Shown here in pieces: positions 7,671 through 15,578 of a DNA stretch of 64,000 bases. Source of the DNA: Streptomyces anulatus (GTDB taxonomy: Bacteria > Actinomycetota > Actinomycetes > Streptomycetales > Streptomycetaceae); assembly GCF_014650675.1 (NCBI RefSeq), contig NZ_BMVK01000009.1, positions 186,001 to 250,000 on the forward strand, read 5' to 3'. The notes under the pieces were generated by a model. It saw only the letters and a program-made list of their open reading frames with translations, was not told where the DNA came from and did no database searches. A program made the position numbers and the translations under genes. How positions within the stretch are numbered: position 1 is the stretch's first letter; each line of letters opens with the position of its first letter.

Positions 7671-8650
7671 CGCAGTGCGGCCGTCGCCTCGTCGAGGACG
7701 ACGCCCAGGGACCGGGTGCCGCGCCCCTTGGCCCACACCTCGGAGTCGACCTCGATGACCTTGCCGTTCTTCACGGCCGGGATCCGTGACCAGAGCGGGT
7801 TCTCGGCCAGCTTGTCGGAGAGCTTGCCGTCCGGGGCGCCGAACGACAGGGTCTCCACGAACAGGACGTCGACGTCCCGGGCAAGGATCTCCTCCAGGCT
7901 GTAGCTGCCGTCGACGCCCCGGCTCTTCCAGGGGTAGTGGGAGAACTTCGGGAACAGCCCGGCCGCCACATCGGTCTCCGGGGTGGCCACGCCGAAGTTC
8001 TCGTCGCTGCCGTAGACGATGAGCGCGGTCTTGTCGCTCTTCCTCTTCTCCGCCTGTGCCAGGCGGGTGCGGAAGGTCTTCTCCGCCTTCTCGCCCTGTT
8101 CGGTGCGGCCGGTGAGCGCGGCCAGGTCCCGCAGGTAGCCGACGCTGTCCTGCCAGGATCCGGGCTGGACCGGCCAGAAGGTCGTGGCGCCCTTCAGCGC
8201 GGGGGCCAGCTTGCCGTGCGTGTCCTCCAGGCCGATCACCAGGTCGGGCCGGTGGGACAGGATCGCCTCGACCTCGGGGCTGAGGAAGCCGCCGGGCACG
8301 ACCGGTATCTCCGCCGCCTTCTTCTCGCCCAGGAACTTCGGGTGCGCCAACACCTGGGAGTTGGTGGCGGTGGGGGTCATGCCCAGCTCGACGAGGATGT
8401 CGTCGCAGAGGGCGACCAGGCAGACGATCTTCTCCGGCGGCTTCGGCAGGGAGACGGTGACGCCCTTTGCGTCGGTGATCCGGGTGGCGGCCTCGATGGG
8501 CCGCACGTCCGTGCCCGTACGGGCGTCGGCACTCCCCGGAGCGGCGGCCGGTCCTCCGGTGTCGGCCTCCCCTGTTCCGCAGCCGGCCAGCAGGCCTCCC
8601 AGTACGGCGATCGCGGCCCAGCGGCGGACTCTCAGCGCGGTTCGTGGCAT
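7667..8650 (-). CDS. Metallophore-binding lipoprotein (FecB/TroA-like)
   Basis: A 327-residue solute-binding protein with a signal peptide and lipobox LLAGC; Cys24 is the predicted lipid anchor. The mature part has the periplasmic-binding type III pattern (PEKIVCLVALCDDILVELGM, HRPDLVIGLEDTHGKL) and ends with the VWAKGRGTRSL segment. It heads the importer operon on the minus strand. A Zur-like box lies about 100 bases upstream, at 8749-8763. It should capture the metal chelate outside the cell and hand it to the permease pair. Alternatives are a siderophore or corrinoid receptor, but the regulon favours zinc. Confidence 0.9.
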   Translation of the reverse strand: MPRTALRVRRWAAIAVLGGLLAGCGTGEADTGGPAAAPGSADARTGTDVRPIEAATRITDAKGVTVSLPKPPEKIVCLVALCDDILVELGMTPTATNSQVLAHPKFLGEKKAAEIPVVPGGFLSPEVEAILSHRPDLVIGLEDTHGKLAPALKGATTFWPVQPGSWQDSVGYLRDLAALTGRTEQGEKAEKTFRTRLAQAEKRKSDKTALIVYGSDENFGVATPETDVAAGLFPKFSHYPWKSRGVDGSYSLEEILARDVDVLFVETLSFGAPDGKLSDKLAENPLWSRIPAVKNGKVIEVDSEVWAKGRGTRSLGVVLDEATAALR

Positions 8651-8748
8651 CGACGGTCCCTCAACGTTCCTGTGCGGTCCCGGGGATGCGGCAGAGACGG
8701 CGGCGGAGCCCCGGGAGCGATCCCCGCCACAAACCGAAACCTTACACA

Positions 8749-8763
8749 TGATTATCATTTCCA
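8749..8763. promoter_or_regulatory. Zur-like box between importer and beta-propeller gene
   Basis: The plus strand reads TGATTATCATTTCCA; its complement TGGAAATGATAATCA matches 12 of 15 bases of the Zur consensus. It lies between the divergent starts at 8650 and 8842 and could control both. Confidence 0.68.
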
Positions 8764-8841
8764 ATAAAGTGAGCGGGGTCCTCGCCCGAACCCCACTGGC
8801 CCCCGCCGCCTCTACGCCCCCGCCGACCGCAGGAGTTCGCC

Positions 8842-10119
8842 ATGCCGCAGTCCCCGCAGACCCCACCCCACGCACCGCCGCGCCTGCTGGTCTCCGACCA
8901 TGTCGCCGGTCGGATCAGCCTGTTGGACCTCCCGGACGGCACGGAGCGCGCGGAGCTGAACCACCGGCACCTCGCCGAGCACGCCGGCTTCCTCGCCCTG
9001 CCGGGTGATCTGGCCGCCTGCGTGGACGACCGGGCGGGCGAGCTGCTGCTCCTCGACCCGTACGGCCCCGACGCCGGCCGGCCGCTGATCCGGCGGCGGA
9101 TACCGGTCGCGGTCCCCGCCGAACACCTGGCGGCGGACCCGGCAGGGCGACACCTGGCGGTGACCACCGGCCTCGGCAGGAACGAGGAGGCCTGGACCGG
9201 GCTCCTGACGGCCGTCGACCTCGACGCACCGGACGGCGCCGTCGCCGTACGCGTACGCGGGCGGACGGGCGAACCGGGGGTCACGGTCCTCGGTGGGCCG
9301 TCCCCCCTCGTGGTGCTGCGCCACCGGGAGCCGGGCGAGCTGCTGGTCCACCGGCACCGCGACCTGATGCGCTCGGCCCCCGCATGCCCTCCGGCGACCC
9401 CGGTCCGGCGGATCGCCCTGCCGGACGACGACGGACACGGCGACGCCCACGACCCGCTCACCGGCCGGGTGTTCGCCGCCGCGGGCTCGGGCGTGCATCG
9501 CGCACGCCGGGAGGGGGACGGCCTCACCCCCGAAGCCCCCCTGGCCTGGTCCGCCGACGGGCGCTCCGGCGGGCGCGGTTACTACCTCCGGCTCGACCCC
9601 GTGCGGCGGATGCTCTGGTCCTGCGTGCGCGGCGGACCGGGCGACCCCGGGCAGTGGCCGGACTGGTCCAACGACGCCTGGTGGCACCACCTCGACACCG
9701 GCGTCACGGGCCGGCTGGACCTGGGCCCCGGACTGGTGTTCCGGCTCGCGGTGACCGCCCGCCACATCGCGTACACCCGCGTCCACCCGGACGGTGACGA
9801 ACTCGTCCTGCTCACCGCGCCCCCGGCGGCCGGATCCCGACCGGCGGTCGGCGCGCGCCTGCCTCTGCCCGCCATGTCCGGTGCGCCCCGGCCCGGCGGG
9901 ACCCCCTGGGACGGTGTGCAGCGGCGGGCCGTCGCCGCCTCCCCCGGCGGGGGCCTGGTGGCGGTCAGCCGGGGAGGACACGGCGAGGTCCACGTCTTCG
10001 ACGCGGACCGGGCGGACCTGCTCACGACGCTGACCGTTCCGACACCCCTGGACGACGGCGGCCACCTGGCCCTCTTCACCCCCGGGGACGGGGCGCACGC
10101 CGACCCGGTCGGCCGCTAG
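8842..10119 (+). CDS. Beta-propeller-like protein divergent from the zinc-type importer
   Basis: A 425-residue soluble protein with no signal peptide. It contains repeated blade-like strands such as LLVSDHVAGRISLLDLPDG, AGELLLLDPYG and GEVHVFDADRADLLTTL, which suggests a YVTN/WD-like propeller. It is rich in His, including NHRHLAEH and DDGHGDAHD. It shares a Zur-like box with the divergent importer operon. Propeller proteins serve as zinc chaperones in some other zinc systems (AztD). A similar role is possible here, but AztD is periplasmic and this protein lacks an export signal. A hairpin follows the stop. Confidence 0.65.
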   Translation: MPQSPQTPPHAPPRLLVSDHVAGRISLLDLPDGTERAELNHRHLAEHAGFLALPGDLAACVDDRAGELLLLDPYGPDAGRPLIRRRIPVAVPAEHLAADPAGRHLAVTTGLGRNEEAWTGLLTAVDLDAPDGAVAVRVRGRTGEPGVTVLGGPSPLVVLRHREPGELLVHRHRDLMRSAPACPPATPVRRIALPDDDGHGDAHDPLTGRVFAAAGSGVHRARREGDGLTPEAPLAWSADGRSGGRGYYLRLDPVRRMLWSCVRGGPGDPGQWPDWSNDAWWHHLDTGVTGRLDLGPGLVFRLAVTARHIAYTRVHPDGDELVLLTAPPAAGSRPAVGARLPLPAMSGAPRPGGTPWDGVQRRAVAASPGGGLVAVSRGGHGEVHVFDADRADLLTTLTVPTPLDDGGHLALFTPGDGAHADPVGR

Positions 10120-10128
10120 AGACGCGTC

Positions 10129-10168
10129 GCGGGTGGTGGCGCGGCACGGCCGCCGCACCACCACCCGC
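10129..10168. terminator. Bidirectional terminator hairpin
   Basis: GCGGGTGGTGG at 10129-10139 pairs perfectly with CCACCACCCGC at 10158-10168, with a GC-rich loop. It separates the convergent propeller gene and rpsN. Confidence 0.75.
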
Positions 10169-10189
10169 CCCTGGGCGCTCAGCCCGCCT

Positions 10190-10495
10190 TCACCAGGAGG
10201 ACTTGGTCACTCCCGGAAGGAATCCCGCGTGGGCCTGCTCACGCATCCGGACCCGGGAGAGTCCGAACCTGCGCAGATACCCCCGGGGCCTGCCGTCGAC
10301 GCTGTCCCGGTTGCGCACCCGTGTGGCACTGGCATCGCGCGGCTGACGCCGCAACTCCTCGACGGCCGAGGCGCGTTCGCGCTCAGAAGTGCCGGGCCGG
10401 CGGATGATCTCCTTCAGCTCGGCCCTGCGGGCGGCGTAGCGGTCGACGGTCGCCCGGCGCCGGTCGTTCCGCGCGATCTTGCTCTTCTTCGCCAT
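10190..10495 (-). CDS. rpsN: 30S ribosomal protein S14, zinc-free paralogue
   Basis: The 101-residue protein has the S14 pattern: MAKKSKIARNDRRR at the start and GRPRGYLRRFGLSRVRMRE near the end. It is the long form without the CxxC pairs of zinc-binding S14. Such paralogues replace the zinc form when zinc is scarce, freeing metal. The ATG overlaps the rpmB stop by one base (TGATG), giving a two-gene operon. Confidence 0.97.
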   Translation of the reverse strand: MAKKSKIARNDRRRATVDRYAARRAELKEIIRRPGTSERERASAVEELRRQPRDASATRVRNRDSVDGRPRGYLRRFGLSRVRMREQAHAGFLPGVTKSSW

Positions 10496-10731
10496 CAGAC
10501 CTTTCCTCCCCGCGCACGGATGCGCGCGACCGCGGCCTCGATGCCGATGCTGTCGACGGTCTTGATCGCCCGAGCGCTCAGCGTGAGGCGCACAGAGCGG
10601 CCCTCGCCGGGCAGCCAGTACCGCTTGCGCTGGACATTCGGGTCGAACCGGCGGGACGTCCGGCGGTGCGAGTGGGAGATGTTGTTGCCGAATCCCGGCT
10701 TCGAGCCGGTCAGTTGGCAGTGGGCGGACAT
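10495..10731 (-). CDS. rpmB: 50S ribosomal protein L28, zinc-free paralogue
   Basis: The 78-residue protein starts MSAHCQLTGSKPGFGNNISH and contains the L28 core RRFDPNVQRKRYWLP. The CxxC pair near the N-terminus of zinc-binding L28 is absent; only one Cys remains. It is the first gene of the minus-strand rpmB-rpsN pair, opposite rpmG, with a Zur-like region between them. Confidence 0.97.
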   Translation of the reverse strand: MSAHCQLTGSKPGFGNNISHSHRRTSRRFDPNVQRKRYWLPGEGRSVRLTLSARAIKTVDSIGIEAAVARIRARGGKV

Positions 10732-10768
10732 GAAGAGTTACCTGCCTCTCGTTCGACGCATCCATTAT

Positions 10769-10789
10769 TGAAAATGGAAACCATTGCCA
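10769..10789. promoter_or_regulatory. Zur-like operator region between rpmB and rpmG
   Basis: Two overlapping imperfect palindromes occur: TGAAAATGGAAACCA (10769-10783) and TGGAAACCATTGCCA (10775-10789). Each matches the Zur consensus less well than the other two boxes. The site lies between divergent ribosomal paralogue genes, the classic place for a Zur operator. Confidence 0.55.
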
Positions 10790-10802
10790 TATGGTAGCGC
10801 CC

Positions 10803-10967
10803 ATGGCTCGCAACGAAGTACGCCCGGTCATCAAGCTCCGCTCCACCGCGGGGACCGGCTACACCTACGTCACCCGCAAGAACCGGCGGAACGATCCCGA
10901 CCGGATGGTGCTGCGCAAGTACGACCCGGTCGCCCGTCGCCATGTCGACTTCCGCGAGGAGCGCTGA
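10803..10967 (+). CDS. rpmG: 50S ribosomal protein L33, zinc-free paralogue
   Basis: A 54-residue protein, MARNEVRPVIKLRSTAGTGY at the start and then TYVTRKNRRNDPDRM. It contains no Cys at all, so it is the zinc-free form. The start is 13 bases after the Zur-like region, so the transcript may have little or no leader. rpmE2, the CobW-like gene and rpsR follow on the same strand. Confidence 0.96.
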   Translation: MARNEVRPVIKLRSTAGTGYTYVTRKNRRNDPDRMVLRKYDPVARRHVDFREER

Positions 10968-11060
10968 GGCCCGCCCGTCCGCGCCCCTCCCTCGCCTTCC
11001 GCCGGCATCGCCGGCCCCGCCCCCTGCGCCCCGCTGGGGCCCAACCCCCAGGACACCGTC

Positions 11061-11315
11061 ATGAAGCCCGGAATCCACCCCTCCTACGGCCCCGTCGTCT
11101 TCCGCGACAAGGCCGCCGACTTCGCGTTCCTGACCCGTTCGACCTTGACCAGCGACCGCACCGTCGCATGGGAGGACGGCAACACCTACCCGGTGGTCGA
11201 CGTGGAGATCTCCTCCGCGAGCCACCCCTTCTACACCGGCACCGCCCGCGTCCTGGACACCGCCGGACGCGTCGAACGCTTCGAACGCCGCTACGGACGC
11301 GGTGAGGCCCGGTGA
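11061..11315 (+). CDS. rpmE2: 50S ribosomal protein L31 type B (zinc-free)
   Basis: An 84-residue type B L31: MKPGIHPSYGPVVFRDKAAD, then SASHPFYTGTARVLDTAGRV. It lacks the CxxC zinc motif of type A L31. The 3' end overlaps the start of the CobW-like gene by GTGA, so both are co-translated. It belongs to the zinc-starvation set. Confidence 0.97.
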   Translation: MKPGIHPSYGPVVFRDKAADFAFLTRSTLTSDRTVAWEDGNTYPVVDVEISSASHPFYTGTARVLDTAGRVERFERRYGRGEAR

Positions 11316-12466
11316 GCGGGCACCGCACGAAACTGCCCGTCGTCATCGTCTGCGGCCTGCACTCCGAGGCACGCCGCGAAGTCGTGGAAGGGCTGCTGCG
11401 GGACGTCCCGCACAGCGTCGCGCTGCACCACGACCTGTCGACGGCCACCGGCGGGACGGTCCGCCGGTCCCTGCGCGACGCCGGCGGCCAGCTGGCTTCC
11501 GGCGAAACGCCGCTGGTGAACGCATGCGCCTGCTGCGCGCTGCGCGAGGATCTCGTCCCCGAACTCGAACGTCTCGCCGGGGACGGGCGGACCCGCCTCG
11601 CCGTCCTGGAGCTCTGGGACTCCGTCGAGCCGAAGTCCATGGCCGAGGTGATCGCCGCGCACACCACCGCCGCCGAGGTCACCAACGTGTTCGCGGCGGT
11701 CGACCCGACGCTCGTCCTGCCCTGCCTCTCCAACGGCGACGATCTGGCCGAGGCCGGACTCGCGGCGGCCCCGGCCGACCGGCGGACCATCGGCGACACG
11801 TGGGCCCGGCAGGTGGAGTACGCGCCCGTCCTGGCCATGGCGCCGAGCCCGGCGGCCGACGACGAGGACCGCGCGCTGATCCGGCAGCTGAACCCGACGG
11901 CCCGCCAGGCCGCCTCCGGTTCGGCCGAGTTGGCCCGGCTCGCCTTCGCGGGATTCGACGTGGAGGCGGCGGACGCGGGCCAGCACCCGGCCTGCGCGCT
12001 CCTTCCCCAGGAGGCGGACGAGGCCGGAGTGGGCACGCTCGTCTGGCGGCGGCACCGGCCCTTCCACCCCGAGCGCCTGCTCGACGCGCTGGAGGACCTG
12101 AGCTGCGCGGCGGCCCGCAGCCGGGGACGGTTCTGGCTCGCGGACCGGCCCGACACCCTGCTCTCCTGGGATGCGGCGGGCGGCGCGCTCTGCGTGGAGA
12201 ACACCGGCCCCTGGCTCGCCTCCCTCCCGGACGCCGCGTGGTCCATGGTGCCGCCCTACCGGCGGGCGGCCGCCGCGCTGGACTGGCATCCGGAGCACGG
12301 CGACTGCTGCCAGCACCTGGTCTTCGTCTCCCCCGGCCTCGACCGCGACGGCCTGACCGGCCTGCTGGACTCCTGCCTGCTCACGGACGAGGAGTACGGC
12401 TCCGGCCGGGAGACGTGGAAGAGCCTGCCCGCCGCCTTCGACGCTCTCCTCGACCCGGTCCACTGA
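11312..12466 (+). CDS. CobW/COG0523-like metal chaperone with degenerate P-loop
   Basis: This 384-residue protein has the metal motif CACC at residues 72-75 (family GCxCC) and the two-domain length of COG0523 proteins. These are normally GTPases that deliver zinc, cobalt or iron. At the P-loop position (residues 14-25) it reads CGLHSEARREVV in place of GxxGxGKT, so nucleotide binding by the usual loop looks lost. The C-terminal part (GTLVWRRHRPFHPERLLDAL) keeps the CobW C-terminal signature. It starts at GTG 11312, overlapping rpmE2. Its place in the zinc-starvation operon argues for a zinc-allocation role, perhaps as a binding protein or a partner of an active GTPase. Confidence 0.82.
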   Translation: MSGHRTKLPVVIVCGLHSEARREVVEGLLRDVPHSVALHHDLSTATGGTVRRSLRDAGGQLASGETPLVNACACCALREDLVPELERLAGDGRTRLAVLELWDSVEPKSMAEVIAAHTTAAEVTNVFAAVDPTLVLPCLSNGDDLAEAGLAAAPADRRTIGDTWARQVEYAPVLAMAPSPAADDEDRALIRQLNPTARQAASGSAELARLAFAGFDVEAADAGQHPACALLPQEADEAGVGTLVWRRHRPFHPERLLDALEDLSCAAARSRGRFWLADRPDTLLSWDAAGGALCVENTGPWLASLPDAAWSMVPPYRRAAAALDWHPEHGDCCQHLVFVSPGLDRDGLTGLLDSCLLTDEEYGSGRETWKSLPAAFDALLDPVH

Positions 12467-12565
12467 CCGGCTCCGTTCCATCCGAATCCCCGACCCCCGG
12501 CCCCCGGCCCGTAGCCGTCTGCCGCATGCCCGGCACTTTCCGCACGTCGACCACGAGGAATCCTC

Positions 12566-12814
12566 ATGACACGTCAGCAGGACCCCCGCAAGCCTCTGAA
12601 GAACCGGCCGAACCCCCTGGACGCCGCCAGGATCACGTACATCGACTACAAGGACACCGATCTGCTGCGGCGGTTCATCTCCGACCGGGGGAAGATCCGC
12701 AGCCGGCGGGTCACCCGGATCAGCGCCCAGCAGCAGCGCCAGGTGGCCGCGGCCATCAAGAACGCCCGTGAGATGGCGCTGCTGCCGTACTCCGGATCCG
12801 CGGCGGGCAAGTAG
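12566..12814 (+). CDS. rpsR: 30S ribosomal protein S18 paralogue
   Basis: An 82-residue S18: NPLDAARITYIDYKDTDLLR, RFISDRGKIRSRRVTRIS and QQQRQVAAAIKNAREMALLP. It contains no Cys. It lies 99 bases after the CobW-like gene, behind a GAGGAAT site, and is probably the last gene of the rpmG operon; a hairpin follows. Confidence 0.96.
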   Translation: MTRQQDPRKPLKNRPNPLDAARITYIDYKDTDLLRRFISDRGKIRSRRVTRISAQQQRQVAAAIKNAREMALLPYSGSAAGK

Positions 12815-12828
12815 GGCTCGATGTCCCC

Positions 12829-12850
12829 GCCTCGGGGCGCGCCCCGAGGC
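12829..12850 (+). terminator. Hairpin after rpsR
   Basis: GCCTCGGGG and CCCCGAGGC form a 9-bp stem with a CGCG loop, 15 bases after the rpsR stop. Confidence 0.6.
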
Positions 12851-12890
12851 TCGGGATGCAGCACGGCCGCAGCCCGGCGACCATGGACGC

Positions 12891-14504
12891 ATGGGCAGTG
12901 ACATCCCCGAGAAGGACGCCCCGGGTCCGAGGCCGTCGGATCCGGGAACAGCGGGTCGACGGGGCGGCCCGCCGAACCAGGGTCTCGCTCTCGCCGCGAT
13001 GCTGTTCGCCGTGTCGATGACGTTCATCGACCAGACCATCGTGGCGATCGCCGCCCCGGACATCATCGACGAACTCGGGCTCACCTCGTCGCAGATGCAG
13101 TGGGTCGTCAACGCCTATCTGCTGACGCTGGCCGCCTTCTTCGCCCTGGGCGGGCGGTTGTCCGACCTGTTCGGGCACCGCCGGGTGATGCTGATCGGCA
13201 CCCTGGTCTTCGTCATCGCCTCCGCGCTGTGCGGTGCGGTGCCCTCCGGCGACTTCGCCCAGGCCTGGCTGATCGGCTTCCGCGCCGTCCAGGGCATCGG
13301 TGCGGCCCTGATGTTCCCCGCCGCACTCGCCGTGGTGATCGCCGTGTTCCCGGTGGAGCGGCGCGGACGTGCCCTGGCCCTGTTCTTCGGGGTGTCCGGG
13401 GCGCTCACCGCGATCGGGCCGCTGCTCGGCGGCTGGCTCACCGCGTGGACCTGGCGGGCGATCTTCTGGGTCAACGTCCCGATCGCCGTCATCGCCGTCG
13501 TGCTGACCCTGCTGGCCCGCATCCCGGACCGGACCCGCCGCGAACCGCTGGACCTGCCCGGAGCGGTGCTGGTCGCCCTCGGCATGGGGCTGACGGTGCT
13601 GGGTCTCCAACAGGCCTCGGTCTGGGGCTGGGACAGCGTCGCCACCTGGGCGTGCATCGCGGGCGGGCTGCTGGTGCTGGCGGCCTTCTGCCGGTTCGAG
13701 CTGCGGACGCGCTCCCCGTTGATCAACCTGCGGGTCTTCCGCGACCTGGCGTTCCGCATCGACAACGCCGTGCTGTTCTTCGCCATGATGGCGTTCGTCC
13801 CGGTGTTCTTCTTCGCCTCCGTGTACGCGCAGGTATCGCTGAGCGCGTCGCCGAACCAGGCGGCGCTGTATCTCCTGTACTTCTTCATCGGTTTCGGTCT
13901 CGCCTCCCAGTGGGGCGGCCGGATCCTCGACAAGCGCGGCGCCCGTCCCGCGATGAAGCTCGGCACCGCGCTCGGTGCGGTCGGGTTCGCGCTGTGGGCG
14001 GGGAAGTTGACGACGCTGTCCATGCACGACCAGTGGCTGTACGCGGCGATGGCGGGCGCGGGTATCGGACTGCTGCTGGCCCCCGCATCGACGGACGCGG
14101 TGAACCGGGCGATCGACGCCTCGTACGGCGAGGTCACGGGCATCACCCAGACCGTGCGCAACTTCGCGGCCAGCATCGGGCTGGCCGTCTACGGCACCGT
14201 GCTGACCCATACGACGATCACCAAGGTGGACGAGACCCTGCGGGCCAAGGGTGTTCCGGAGGGCGCGTCGCACGATGCCGCCGAGTCCATCGCGCAGTCG
14301 GTGACCGGCCAGGCGGACTCCCGGGGACCTTCGGGCTCGGGACCGGTGGCCGAGACCGTGAGGGACTCGATGTCGGCGATCCGGATGGACTTCGCCGAGG
14401 CGAACCAGTGGGTGTTCTACGGGATGGCCATCGCCCTGGCCGTCGCTTTCCTGATCTCTCTGCGCCATCCCGGGACCCGGGTGACCGGGAACTCCTCCGG
14501 CTAG
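12891..14504 (+). CDS. DHA2-family MFS drug exporter
   Basis: A 537-residue protein with about 14 membrane segments. It has the DHA2 motif IDQTIVAIAAPDIIDELG in the first helix, GRLSDLFGHRR (motif A) and GAALMFPAALAVV. These pumps expel drugs, dyes or antibiotics by proton exchange. The start MGSDIPEKD at 12891 was preferred over longer in-frame versions that overlap the rpsR terminator. No regulator is adjacent, so the substrate cannot be inferred. Confidence 0.9.
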   Translation: MGSDIPEKDAPGPRPSDPGTAGRRGGPPNQGLALAAMLFAVSMTFIDQTIVAIAAPDIIDELGLTSSQMQWVVNAYLLTLAAFFALGGRLSDLFGHRRVMLIGTLVFVIASALCGAVPSGDFAQAWLIGFRAVQGIGAALMFPAALAVVIAVFPVERRGRALALFFGVSGALTAIGPLLGGWLTAWTWRAIFWVNVPIAVIAVVLTLLARIPDRTRREPLDLPGAVLVALGMGLTVLGLQQASVWGWDSVATWACIAGGLLVLAAFCRFELRTRSPLINLRVFRDLAFRIDNAVLFFAMMAFVPVFFFASVYAQVSLSASPNQAALYLLYFFIGFGLASQWGGRILDKRGARPAMKLGTALGAVGFALWAGKLTTLSMHDQWLYAAMAGAGIGLLLAPASTDAVNRAIDASYGEVTGITQTVRNFAASIGLAVYGTVLTHTTITKVDETLRAKGVPEGASHDAAESIAQSVTGQADSRGPSGSGPVAETVRDSMSAIRMDFAEANQWVFYGMAIALAVAFLISLRHPGTRVTGNSSG

Positions 14505-14731
14505 CGGGGAGGAACACCTGCGGGCAGGCTCGGAATCGGGCAGGTCCGGTGACGAACCGACCGGGGCGGGTCGCTGTCGGCCGCGGCGGAAACGGCCGGG
14601 GCGACCGCATGGCTCCCGATCGTCCGGACGGGTGGCGTGTGCGGGGCACGCCGGGCGGGGCGGGTCGCCGGACGCGGTCGGGCGGGACGGTGTCGTACTC
14701 CGTCACCCCGGCGTCGGCACGCCCCGGTGGA

Positions 14732-15175
14732 TCAGAAGGCGAAGACGGCGTTGTCGTTCATGCTGCCCGCCATCTCGCAGGCGTTGCCGTACGTGGTGCT
14801 GAACTGGACCTGCTTGCCCTGCCAGACGCCGTGGGCGGTCACCACGACCGGGTCCCACTGGCGGGTACAGGTGCGGTTCGACGGGCCGGCGGTCAGTTCG
14901 GAGAACTTCCCCCGGACCTCGGCCAGTTCCTTGCAGGCCGCAGCGGGATCGGGGTGTGTCCCCTCGGCGGTGGGGGCGCACGTGAGCGTCACGGCCCGCT
15001 CGACGGTGGCGGTCAGCGGGTCCTCGCCGCGGGCCACGGTGAGAACAAGCGCGGAAGGCGCGTAGAGGCTCTCCGCCTTCGCCGGTGCGGCCTGGGCGGT
15101 GGCGGTCGCGAAACCGCCGAACAGAAGGGTGCTCGCCGTGATGGTTGCGAAGATCGCGTGAGAGTTGCGTCGCAT
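14732..15175 (-). CDS. Secreted subtilisin inhibitor-like protein (SSI family), P1 Arg
   Basis: A 147-residue precursor with a signal peptide ending near ATAQA. The mature part starts with SLYAPSALVLTV and shows the SSI core LTCAPTAEGTHPDPAAAC, four Cys for two disulfides, and VVVTAHGVWQGKQV. In the reactive loop TCTRQWDP, alignment to SSI places Arg at P1, predicting inhibition of trypsin-like rather than subtilisin-like proteases. Streptomyces use these inhibitors to restrain their own secreted proteases during development. The ATG follows AAGGAGT. It is convergent with the MFS gene. Confidence 0.95.
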   Translation of the reverse strand: MRRNSHAIFATITASTLLFGGFATATAQAAPAKAESLYAPSALVLTVARGEDPLTATVERAVTLTCAPTAEGTHPDPAAACKELAEVRGKFSELTAGPSNRTCTRQWDPVVVTAHGVWQGKQVQFSTTYGNACEMAGSMNDNAVFAF

Positions 15176-15554
15176 GAGTGAAGACTCCTTGGTCGTATGC
15201 CTGATTGCGGTCAGGAGTCTTACGCATGCGGAAAGTGAGCGCACATCGACGGCCAGCTTCCGGCCGCAGACGGGCGTTCGAGCCGACCGAATGGTCATTC
15301 GGGCAGCTCAGGCGCCTCGCGCGGGCCGTCCAGCATATGGACGAACCTCGGCGGTTCAACGCGAAACTACCGCCTGACCTGCGAATATACGGGGACCCCT
15401 CGATGCGCCAAACCGTCGCTTCGACCGGAAAGCGCCGCCGCACGGAACGCTCGCACCCCCCGGCCACCCCTCCGGCGCCGACCGCGACCGAGCGGCGAAC
15501 CACCCGAGGGTCACATGGAGGACACGATTCCGGATCCCGCTTGACCAGGGCAAT
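15176..15554. other. Intergenic region between SSI gene and siderophore importer
   Basis: About 380 bases with no supported gene. It must hold the SSI promoter. A TTGACC hexamer at 15541-15546, just ahead of the iron box, is a candidate -35 element for the importer operon. Confidence 0.5.
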
Positions 15555-15573
15555 TTAGGTTAGGCTAACCTCA
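15555..15573 (+). promoter_or_regulatory. Iron box (DmdR/IdeR type)
   Basis: The sequence TTAGGTTAGGCTAACCTCA matches the actinobacterial iron box TTAGGTTAGGCTAACCTAA at 18 of 19 positions. It ends only 5 bases before the first possible start of the importer ATPase gene, so the repressor would cover the promoter. Confidence 0.92.
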
Positions 15574-15578
15574 CGGTC

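Noticed and set aside
5557..8650. Ferric siderophore importer
   Set aside because: No iron box is present. The upstream palindrome fits Zur better and the neighbours are zinc-starvation genes. The protein family alone cannot decide.
10120..10189. tRNA or small RNA gene between the propeller gene and rpsN
   Set aside because: The only structure is a simple hairpin suited to termination; no cloverleaf is formed.
13100..15181. A 693-residue plus-strand reading frame
   Set aside because: It overlaps the DHA2 exporter in another frame and the inhibitor gene on the other strand, with typical shadow composition.
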